A DNA stretch of 64,000 nucleotides. It comes from CAVXFS01 sp963761115 (GTDB lineage: Bacteria > Pseudomonadota > Gammaproteobacteria > Burkholderiales > Gallionellaceae). The stretch covers positions 434,001 to 498,000 of the forward strand of contig CAVXFS010000005.1 of assembly GCA_963761115.1 (NCBI GenBank), in the 5' to 3' direction. A program made the position numbers and the translations under genes. The first letter of the stretch is position 1, and each line of letters opens with the position of its first letter. A model generated the notes under the pieces. It was not told the DNA's origin, did not search any database, and saw only the letters and a program-made list of their open reading frames with translations. This document shows, piece after piece, positions 1-7,116 of the stretch.

Positions 1-319
1 TGCTCTGGACCGGTACAACTACCAACGTGCTGCCGGTTTTTCCGGTATCACCCTTGACACCATCATAGCCCGGTGCGCCGGTAGATCCCTGTGCGCCCGT
101 GGTACCTTGGGTTCCGGTATCTCCCTGTGCGCCGGTATAACCCTGGGAGCCAGTATCGCCTTGCGCTCCTGTCATGCCTTGGGCGCCAGTTTCGCCTGCT
201 GGTCCGGCTGGTCCTGCCACCGGAGCGGGTGTCGCCGGAACCGTGACCACGGTGGGCCTGTCGCAGGCGCTCAATCCGAACACGGCTACCAGCGAAGCAA
301 TCAATATTGAATTTTTCAT
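1..319 (-). CDS. collagen-like repeat lipoprotein (partial, 3' end outside window)
   Basis: Reading leftward from an ATG at 317-319, the protein starts with a lipoprotein signal whose lipobox is LSAC (Cys about residue 19), followed by a Pro/Val/Ala linker and then about 20 Gly-X-Y triplets rich in GAQ, GDT, GST and GAP. This is the pattern of bacterial collagen-like surface proteins, which form triple helices outside the cell; here the lipid anchor would place it at the outer membrane or periplasmic face. An AGGAAC sequence about 8 bases before the ATG can serve as ribosome binding site. The reading frame is open to the window edge. The substrate or partner cannot be told from the sequence. 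Confidence 0.8.
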   Translation of the reverse strand, partial: MKNSILIASLVAVFGLSACDRPTVVTVPATPAPVAGPAGPAGETGAQGMTGAQGDTGSQGYTGAQGDTGTQGTTGAQGSTGAPGYDGVKGDTGKTGSTLVVVPVQS

Positions 320-722
320 GATGTTGTTCCTGTTTAATTGAATGGAATAAATACGCTTGCCCTTCCAGTAATCTGACAGGGCGAAGCAGTTTTCGGCAAC
401 AGTGTTATCGAATCGGATTCATGCGCTGGCGACAATTACAGTAGTCAACTCGAACGAATAACCACTGGCGCTGTCGTATCGCCTGAAACAACAAGCTTCC
501 CGATGTTGCAACACTCGGATCAGAATAGATTGAATCGCCGGGTAATTCTGTACGCTGACGAACATAGTGTGAAATTTGATCAGCGTAACTTCTGCAATTG
601 CGGGGGGGTGTTCGTCGGGTCAGGCCTCAAGGCATCTCGTAGGTCGGGCTGAGGCACGAAGCCCAATTTTTTCCGATGGCGTTGTGTTGGGCTTCCTTCG
701 TCAGCCCAACCTGCAGGCAGGT
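320..722. other. intergenic region with hairpin and inverted repeat
   Basis: No convincing gene here; open frames are shadows. It holds the upstream region of the collagen-like gene, including an imperfect inverted repeat GCTTGCCCT (355-363) / AGGGCGAAGC (378-387) that may be an operator or a 5' leader hairpin, and a repeat element at 639-712 described separately. Confidence 0.6.
639..712. repeat. palindromic intergenic repeat, family D copy 1
   Basis: Two related units face each other. The left unit (639-666) reads AGGTCGGGCTGAGG...GAAGCCCAA and the right (687-712) TTGGGCTTCC...CAGCCCAACC. The right unit reversed is AGGTTGGGCTGACG..., the same sequence as the left with few changes. A single-unit relative lies at 54852-54886. 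The pair could fold as a long cruciform or two hairpins and sits just beyond the 3' end of the response regulator gene, where it may end transcription. Confidence 0.7.
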
Positions 723-1550
723 TCAGGGCAGCATGGATTCTGTCACATCCTTGCCGACTCCGCGGTAGCCGGTGAAGCGGCCGGAGGAGTCGAACATCGG
801 TTCCCCGCTCACCATCAGATATTGTTTCGAGCCGTTGGCATTGATCCGGCTGTAGACGAAATCCAGGAACGGTCGTCTTTCCGTAAGATTAGCCACCAGC
901 TTTTCCCGCTCGGCCTCATTCCAGGTCGCCCCCTGGTCATCGCTGGTGTTGCCCAGTTCGTCGTCGACCCGGATGCCGAGCATCTCCAGCACCGGCCCGA
1001 AGATCTTGGTGAAGTGCCCGTTTTCATCCTGTTCCCAATACCAGTCGGATGACAGCTCGGTCATGCGGCGAAAGAGCTCTTCGCTTGCACGCAGTTCTTC
1101 AGTGCGTTTCAGCACTGTTTCTTCGAGTACCTTGTTGTAATTCTCGAGTTTCTTGTACAGCAGTCGCACTTCCAGCATGTTGTGGATGCGCGTCTTCACT
1201 TCGACCAGGTCGAGCGGTTTGGCAATGAAATCTTTTGCGCCGGCAGCGAGCGCGCGCAGCTTGTGATCGGGTTGGGCGGTGATCACGAGCACCGGCAGGT
1301 AGTCGTCCGGTTCGGTTTCCTTGAGCGCTTTCATCACCTGGAATCCATCCATGACCGGCATCTGCAGGTCGAGCAGGATCAGGTCGTAATGGTTCTTGTG
1401 GTGCATCGCCCACACCTTGGTGGGATCGTTCGTCGATGCAATGGCGGTATAGCCGGCCTCACGCAGCAGTTCCTCCAGCAGAATCACATTGGCTTGCTGA
1501 TCATCAACGATCAGAATGCCGGCATCAAGAATTTCCTGTTCGCTTATCAT
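723..1550 (-). CDS. response regulator with PAS output domain
   Basis: 275 residues. Residues about 10-130 are a receiver domain with the acidic pair (VDD), the phospho-acceptor Asp about residue 61 in LLDLQMPVMDG, and the conserved Lys in AKPLD. A coiled linker follows (YKKLENYNKVLEETVLKRTEELRAS region), then a PAS domain ending in RGVGKDVTE. It has no DNA-binding or enzymatic output, so it may relay or tune signals by protein contacts. It is the last gene of a minus-strand signalling run, 15 bases after the preceding kinase gene. A close paralogue lies at 5279-6115 and the first 150 bases match the regulator at 6112-7116 almost exactly. Confidence 0.85.
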   Translation of the reverse strand: MISEQEILDAGILIVDDQQANVILLEELLREAGYTAIASTNDPTKVWAMHHKNHYDLILLDLQMPVMDGFQVMKALKETEPDDYLPVLVITAQPDHKLRALAAGAKDFIAKPLDLVEVKTRIHNMLEVRLLYKKLENYNKVLEETVLKRTEELRASEELFRRMTELSSDWYWEQDENGHFTKIFGPVLEMLGIRVDDELGNTSDDQGATWNEAEREKLVANLTERRPFLDFVYSRINANGSKQYLMVSGEPMFDSSGRFTGYRGVGKDVTESMLP

Positions 1551-1565
1551 TAATGTTGGCCTGGT

Positions 1566-3054
1566 TTAATGTGCGTCGATTAATCCCGTTTCTGAATATT
1601 TCAGTGCAACCTCCAGCGCTTCCATGAATTCATCCACCTTGATCGGCTTGGTCAGATAGCGGAAGAATCCGGCCTCCAGTCCCTTCTCGATATCGCGCAG
1701 CATGGCATTGGCACTGATGGCAATGACGGGGATATGCGCCGTTGCCGGGTCGGCGCGCAGGATATTCAGGGCTTCGAGTCCGCTGATGCCGGGCAGGTTG
1801 ATATCCATCAGGATCACCTCGGGCAGGAAGGTGCGTGCGAACGCGATGCCGAGATTGGCGTCGCGCGCGCTCATCATGCGCAAATGCGGTTGACCCTCGA
1901 TGATCTGCTCGACCAGCATCAGGCTGGCCGGATTGTCTTCCACATAGAGCAGGGTGCGCTGCGCCGTGTTGTCCGCAGTTCGCTGCGCAACCACATCGGG
2001 CAGGATGCTGCCGGTGTCCAGTTGCGGCGAGGTGTCGCGGACCAGTTCGATCCAGAATTCGCTGCCCACGCCGACGATGCTGTCCACGCCGATGGCGCCC
2101 CCCATCAGTTCAACCAGTTGTTTGGTTACCACCAGGCCGATGCCGGTCCCTTCCTCGATGCCGCTCTCCTGGCCGAGACGATTGAACGGCTGGAACAGCT
2201 GCACCAGTTTTTCCGGGGGCAAGCCGGCGCCGCTGTCCTTGACGCTGATGCGTATGCGTTCCGGGGTGATCGCGGTGCACGCCACCTCGACCGTTCCGTG
2301 CTCGCGGTTGTACTTGATCGCATTGGAGATCAGGTTGATCAGGACCTGCTTCACCCGGGTGCGGTCGGCATTGGCAAACCAGGAATCGTCGAAAGGCAGA
2401 AAGGTTCAGCTGGATGCCGCGATGGCGTGCCTGCGATTCGGTCATGGACTGGCATTCGCGCATGACATCGGCCAGCGACACCGGCTCCCGGGACAACGAC
2501 AGTTTGCCGGACTCGATCACCGCGAGATCGAGGATCTCGTTGATCAGTTCCAGCAGGTACCATCCCGCTTTGGTGATCTGCTCCAGCCTGTCGGCCTGGG
2601 CGGGCGTGGGCGGCGGTGAGCCGCCCTCCAGCAACTGGGCGAAGCCGAGAATGGCATTCAGCGGGGTGCGCAGTTCATGGCTCATGCTGGAAATAAAAGC
2701 CGATTTGGCGAGGCTGGCATTTTCCGCCATCAACTTTGCGTTCTCCAGCTGGATTTTGGTCGCCTGAAGTTGTTCGGCCAGTTTTTGCGCTTCGATCGTG
2801 GTGATGACCAGACGTTCATTCACTTGCTGCATCATGATGCCGAGATCGTCGGATGCCGCCTGTTTGCTTTCTGCCTGGTGAAGTTCCTCCTCGCGCGAGG
2901 TGACTGACCCTTCACGCAATTGCACGGCATCCTCCCGCGCAGAGACCAATTCCTCGCGGTTTGGAGCGGTCACTTGATTGTTGACGGCAGCGCGGCTTCC
3001 CGGTTGACCTGGGTCATCGGTAGCAGAAGCCCCGTCATGGTTATTGCTGTCCAT
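1566..3054 (-). pseudogene. hybrid histidine kinase-receiver gene with a single-base frameshift
   Basis: The first part (3054 down to about 2407) encodes a Glu/Gln-rich coiled-coil N-terminus without PAS domain, then the dimerisation box SHELRTPLNAILGFAQLL. The second part, in another frame, encodes the ATPase domain (NAIKYN, DSGAGLPPE, GTGIGL) and a C-terminal receiver with ILMDINLPG and TKPIK. The near-identical kinase at 7113-9257 shows where the break lies: GGTTCAGC near 2404-2411 against GGTTAGC in the intact copy, so one extra base shifts the frame. It is either a recent pseudogene or a sequencing error. With the extra base removed it would be a cytoplasmic kinase of about 495 residues. 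It lies 26 bases after the KaiC-like gene, in the same direction. Confidence 0.85.
1621..2690 (-). repeat. long direct repeat, copy 1 (kinase-receiver segment)
   Basis: About 1.07 kb that is nearly identical to 7182-8250. I noted only scattered single-base differences (for example near 1929, 1974, 2275 and 2310) and the extra base near 2407. The identity ends where the N-terminal sensor regions begin, so the sensors differ while the catalytic parts match. Such a long near-identical pair is a substrate for recombination and for assembly error. Confidence 0.85.
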
Positions 3055-3080
3055 TGCCGCCTTTCATCGACTGGTTCAGG

Positions 3081-4538
3081 CTACGGGTTGACCATGGGCC
3101 GGCCCGTCATGATTCCGTCATACGCGGACAAGGTCTCGCCAATGATGATGCCTTCGTCGGTGATGTCATACAATCGAATATCCTTGCTGTGCTGGCTGCC
3201 CCGGACTTTAACGACAGAGAAGGCGCGTTTGAGCTGCCCTTTGATCTCGATATAGCGCTGCACGAGAATGGCGTCGGCGAGAAAAGCACTCCCGAATGGA
3301 CTGAAGCGCAGATCGGTGTAGCGGTCTTCCAGTTCCGAGGTCATTAATATGGTCATGCCCATGCTGGTCAACTCGGCGATCATCCGGTACAACGATCCGC
3401 GAAAATCTTCACTGACCTCGGGAGCCAGTGCCAGTTCGAATCCGGACAGGGAGTCGATGACGACGCGTTTTGCCTGCATTCGGTTAATCATTTCGATCAG
3501 GTCATGCAGGGTTTCATCGATCGACAGATCCAGCGAACGCGTGTCGATCACCCCAACCAGTCCCGCGCTGACCATCTTGTTCAGCTGGTTGTTCAGCAGT
3601 TGGCTGGGGCTCTTCTCAAACGCTGCAATCACACCGGGTTCGCCACAGCGTACCCCTGCGGCGAGGAATTCCGTCGTCAATATGGTTTTCCCGGAACCTG
3701 AAGGCCCGACCACGAGCATCGAATATCCGGTTGGCAGGCCGCCCCCCAGCATTTCATCCAGGCCGGGAATCCCCATCGGAACGCGTTGCGTTTCTGATTC
3801 CGCGGCGATAAGTGTCTCATGCGCAACATCGTGCTGGATGATCGCGCGCGGGAATATCTGTATGCCTTTGTCACTGATGCGGAACGTATGCAAACCGGGC
3901 GCCTGGGATTGACCGCGAATCTTGACCACTTGCATCTTGCGTACCATGGAATTGCGGTGCAAATTCTGCGAAAGCCACAGGATGCCGTCCGCCACGGTAA
4001 ACACCGGACTGGATTCCGCTTCCGGCAACATATATTCACCGATCAGAAATGTGGTTGCCTGCCAGCTGGTCATTTGCATGCCCAGCTGCTGTACGAACCG
4101 CTGCAGGTCGGACGTTCCCTGTTCCTTCTGCTTTGCTGTCTGCACGACAGATCGAAACGAATCAACGAATACCAGGCTGGGCGAATAGTCTTTCACTTCT
4201 TTGGCAATGCGTGACATTGCGCGGTCAAAATTTCCGTCCAGCAGGTCTGCGGACAGGTTGACGAAGCGGATCGATTGATTGACTTTAGTGAGGTCAAAAA
4301 AATGAAATTGCTGTTGATAACGGAGCATTTTCAGCGTGGGTTCGCCGAGCACCGTGAAGTACAGTGCCCGATTATCCGGCTCGGCCAGCGAGAACATGAT
4401 CTGGTGCGCGAGCGTGGTTTTTCCGCTGCCCGGTGTGCCGGCAATCAGGTTGAACGAGAACTCCGGCAGGCCGCCACCCAGAAGATTGTCCAGACCAGGT
4501 ATGCCAGTTTTCAGGCGCCGTATAATTACCTTACTCAT
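3081..4538 (-). CDS. KaiC-like double RecA-fold ATPase
   Basis: About 485 residues with two KaiC-type ATPase domains. Domain 1 has Walker A GTPGSGKTT at residues 34-42, domain 2 GPSGSGKT at about 278-285; each is preceded by the typical GIPGLD..LGGGLP motif. Each domain keeps a single Glu where clock KaiC has a pair (GEP and EKSP). Aligning by eye to KaiC, the region before VQRYIEIKG keeps the Ser but not the Thr of the phosphorylation pair (inference). The ATG at 4536-4538 is chosen over an earlier one because GGAGACAAGAA precedes it. It overlaps the upstream 149-residue gene by 8 bases and is followed by a hybrid kinase. No kaiB is nearby. Likely a signalling ATPase working with the kinases, not a circadian clock. 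Confidence 0.88.
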   Translation of the reverse strand: MSKVIIRRLKTGIPGLDNLLGGGLPEFSFNLIAGTPGSGKTTLAHQIMFSLAEPDNRALYFTVLGEPTLKMLRYQQQFHFFDLTKVNQSIRFVNLSADLLDGNFDRAMSRIAKEVKDYSPSLVFVDSFRSVVQTAKQKEQGTSDLQRFVQQLGMQMTSWQATTFLIGEYMLPEAESSPVFTVADGILWLSQNLHRNSMVRKMQVVKIRGQSQAPGLHTFRISDKGIQIFPRAIIQHDVAHETLIAAESETQRVPMGIPGLDEMLGGGLPTGYSMLVVGPSGSGKTILTTEFLAAGVRCGEPGVIAAFEKSPSQLLNNQLNKMVSAGLVGVIDTRSLDLSIDETLHDLIEMINRMQAKRVVIDSLSGFELALAPEVSEDFRGSLYRMIAELTSMGMTILMTSELEDRYTDLRFSPFGSAFLADAILVQRYIEIKGQLKRAFSVVKVRGSQHSKDIRLYDITDEGIIIGETLSAYDGIMTGRPMVNP

Positions 4539-4980
4539 TTCTTGTCTCCTTGTTGACTCTATACGCGGCATCATTCGAGTGCCCGGCCATAAGATCTTCG
4601 GCGCCCCATGCCAAATGCAAAATACTGCCGGTTAACTGCTCGCCTATCAACGAGGCCAGGATGTCGGTGAATGTGAGCAGCAGCAATCTGTTTGCAGCGC
4701 TGGCCTGCGCAGGCGCTTGTCCTTCGAGGCTGGTTTTCAATTCCGCGAAGCGGTGATCAGTCTGTGGAGATGGTGAGCTGCCCGCAAGCCAGGGAAAAGT
4801 TGGCTGGGCAAGGAACAGGCTTCTTGCGTAAAGTGAGTCGAATCCCCCTTCGCCGACGACAGCAATGATCTGGGACGCCAGCAGCTCCCATAAGTAGATT
4901 GCGCTAGCTGCACCTTTGTCACTGCGCGGCCCAGTGAGACTTTCGATTATCTGGTGTCGAGACAGCTCGCTGGTTTCCAT
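4531..4980 (-). CDS. hypothetical protein upstream of KaiC-like gene
   Basis: 149 residues, no signal peptide or clear membrane segment, moderately rich in Ala, Leu and Ser, with a predicted helical look. I do not recognise a family. Its stop overlaps the start of the KaiC-like gene by 8 bases, so the two are probably translated together and may act together. No good ribosome binding site precedes the ATG at 4980. It is placed between two blocks of two-component genes, which suggests a role as a partner or regulator of the KaiC-like ATPase, but that is only inference from position. Confidence 0.65.
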   Translation of the reverse strand: METSELSRHQIIESLTGPRSDKGAASAIYLWELLASQIIAVVGEGGFDSLYARSLFLAQPTFPWLAGSSPSPQTDHRFAELKTSLEGQAPAQASAANRLLLLTFTDILASLIGEQLTGSILHLAWGAEDLMAGHSNDAAYRVNKETRNE

Positions 4981-5278
4981 AGATATATCAGTAATTGGTG
5001 GATATCAAAGTCATTGCAGCATATTCCCAATTCACTGTCCGAGATCTGAAGAACATTTGCCGGGCAATGCGCGTCATGCTTCATCAGGCCAGGACCGCGT
5101 GCAATTGTTGGTGACAGTATACGCCTGGGTTTGGCGATGTTAATAGTTCGGTGGAAGCTTGATGCAGCCAGGATGATCCAGCTCTGCGGATAAACCTGAC
5201 CGCCTCTGGCTGCTCCAGCTGCGCTGAGCAAGCGATAACTGGTTGTCAGGTGTGTCGCCTTGATTTATCGGAAGCGAC
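4981..5278. other. intergenic region inside signalling island
   Basis: About 300 bases between the REC-PAS gene and the 149-residue gene, all on the minus strand. No convincing gene. An inverted repeat ACCTGAC (near 5193) / GTCAGGT (near 5247) could form a weak long-loop hairpin. It probably contains the promoter for the downstream gene pair, but I see no strong -35/-10 match. Confidence 0.4.
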
Positions 5279-6115
5279 TCATCGCTGAGGCGGCATCGAT
5301 CCTGTTACATCCTTGCCGACTCCGCGGTAGCCGATAAAGCGGCCGGACGGGTCGAACATCGGTTCCCCGCTCACCATCAGATATTGTTTCGAGCCGTTGG
5401 CATTGATCCGGCTGTAGACGAAATCCAGGAACGGGCGCCTTTCCTTAAGATTCGCCACCAGCTTTTCCCGCTCGGCCTCATTCCAGGTTGCCCCCTGTTC
5501 ATCCATGGTGTAGCCCAGGTCGTCGTCGACCCGGATGCCGAGCATCTCCAGCACCGGCCCGAAGATCTTGGTGAAGTGCCCGTTTTCATCCTGCTCCCAA
5601 TACCAGTCGGATGACAGCTCGGTCATGCGGCGAAAGCGCGCTTCGCTTGCACGCAGTTGTCCAGTCCGTTTCAGCACCGTTTCTTCGAGTTCCTGGTTGT
5701 AATTCTCGAGTTTCTTGTACAGCAGTCGCACTTCCAGCATGTTGCGGATGCGCGTCTTCACTTCGACTATGTCGAACGGTTTGGCAATGAAATCTTTCGC
5801 GCCGGAAGCCAGCGCGCGCAACTTGTGATCGGGTTGGGCGGTGATCACGAGCACCGGCAGGTAGTCGTCCGGTTCGGTTTCCTTGAGCGCTTTCATCACC
5901 TGGAATCCATCCATGACCGGCATCTGCAGGTCGAGCAGGATCAGGTCGTAGTGGTTCTTGTGGTGCAGCGCCCACACCTCGGCGGGATCGGTCGTCGATG
6001 CAATGTTGGTATAGCCGGTATCACGCAGCATCTCCCCCAGCAGGATCACATTCGATTGCTGGTCGTCAACGATCAGAATGCCGGCATCAAGAATTTCCTG
6101 TTCGCTTATCATCAT
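5279..6115 (-). CDS. response regulator with PAS output domain
   Basis: 278 residues with the same architecture as the gene at 723-1550: receiver domain with phospho-acceptor Asp in LLDLQMPVMDG (about residue 62), coiled linker, and C-terminal PAS ending RGVGKDVTGS. The two are paralogues with nearly identical nucleotide sequence over most of their length. Its start overlaps the stop of the preceding REC-GGDEF gene by 4 bases (ATGA), so the three genes from 9257 down to 5279 form one operon of kinase, cyclase regulator and PAS regulator. No DNA-binding domain is present. Confidence 0.85.
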   Translation of the reverse strand: MMISEQEILDAGILIVDDQQSNVILLGEMLRDTGYTNIASTTDPAEVWALHHKNHYDLILLDLQMPVMDGFQVMKALKETEPDDYLPVLVITAQPDHKLRALASGAKDFIAKPFDIVEVKTRIRNMLEVRLLYKKLENYNQELEETVLKRTGQLRASEARFRRMTELSSDWYWEQDENGHFTKIFGPVLEMLGIRVDDDLGYTMDEQGATWNEAEREKLVANLKERRPFLDFVYSRINANGSKQYLMVSGEPMFDPSGRFIGYRGVGKDVTGSMPPQR

Positions 6116-7116
6116 GGTTGCCCGGATAAATTATCGTTGATTGGCCCCGTTTCGGAGAATTCCAGCACACGGTCCAAAGCGCCGGTGCGCGCTCCGATGC
6201 TATAGTTGTTTTTCCCCGAGCGCTTGGCTTCATACAATGCCTTATCCGCGTTCTTCAGCAGCGTCTCGACATCCTCGCCATGTGCGGGGTAGATACCAAC
6301 TCCGATGCTGGCAGTCATGTTCACATCGTGACCTTGAATGCTATAGGATTGCGACAGCGCCTGGATTATTTTTGATCCCAGCCTGGCCACACTGTTGGCC
6401 TGACTTAATTCCCACATCACGATCACGAATTCGTCGCCGGCCAAACGCGCCACCGTGTCCTCTTCACGCACCGCAGCCGTCAGGCGAGCGGCGACCATGC
6501 TTAGCAGCGCGTCGCCTATATCATGACCCAATGTGTCGTTGATCTGCTTGAACCCGTCCAGGTCCAGGTACATCACCGCCATGGTGCGCTTTTTCCTGCG
6601 CGCATGGGCGATGGCCAGCTCAAGCCTGTCCAGTAACAGTCGTCTATTCGGCAGGCCGGTCAGTTCGTCATGCAGCGCCATGGATTCCAGCACCTTGTTG
6701 GATTCTTCGAGTTTTTTGTACAATATCCGCACTTCCAGCATGTTGTGGATGCGTCTTTTTACCTCGGCCAGGTCAAACGGTTTGGCAATGAAATCTTTTG
6801 CGCCAGCGGCAAGCGCGCGCAGCATGTGGTCGGGATTGACAGAGATCACCAGCGCCGGAAGGTAGTCCACCTTATTGGCTTTCTTGAGCGCTGCCATCAC
6901 CTGGAATCCATCCATGACCGGCATCTGCAGGTCGAGCAGGATCAGGTCGTAATGGTTCTTGTGGTGCATCGCCCACACCTTGGTGGGATCGTTCGTCGAT
7001 GCAATGGCGGTATAGCCGGCCTCACGCAGCAGTTCCTCCAGCAGGATCACATTGGCTTGCTGATCATCAACGATCAGAATGTAGGCATCAAGAATTTCCT
7101 GTTCGCTGATCTTCAT
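6112..7116 (-). CDS. response regulator with GGDEF (diguanylate cyclase) domain
   Basis: 334 residues: receiver domain (phospho-acceptor Asp about 62) and a GGDEF domain starting at DELTGLPNRR. The active-site signature reads AGDEF instead of GGDEF; the upstream FKQINDTLGHDIGD motif and downstream SIGVGIYP and ADKALYEAK motifs are intact. A product-inhibition I-site RxxD (REED) sits five residues before AGDEF. It should make cyclic di-GMP when its receiver is phosphorylated, presumably by the kinase encoded just upstream, whose stop overlaps this start by 4 bases. The first Gly to Ala change is tolerated in some active cyclases, so activity is likely but not certain. Confidence 0.9.
   Translation of the reverse strand: MKISEQEILDAYILIVDDQQANVILLEELLREAGYTAIASTNDPTKVWAMHHKNHYDLILLDLQMPVMDGFQVMAALKKANKVDYLPALVISVNPDHMLRALAAGAKDFIAKPFDLAEVKRRIHNMLEVRILYKKLEESNKVLESMALHDELTGLPNRRLLLDRLELAIAHARRKKRTMAVMYLDLDGFKQINDTLGHDIGDALLSMVAARLTAAVREEDTVARLAGDEFVIVMWELSQANSVARLGSKIIQALSQSYSIQGHDVNMTASIGVGIYPAHGEDVETLLKNADKALYEAKRSGKNNYSIGARTGALDRVLEFSETGPINDNLSGQP

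Noticed and set aside
576..1052. 158-residue open frame on the plus strand
   Set aside because: Lies mostly opposite the REC-PAS gene and shows reverse-frame composition; the same shadow occurs opposite the paralogue.
3081..4538. A circadian clock operon
   Set aside because: No kaiB or kaiA in the window, and the catalytic Glu pair and phospho-Thr of clock KaiC are not preserved by eye.
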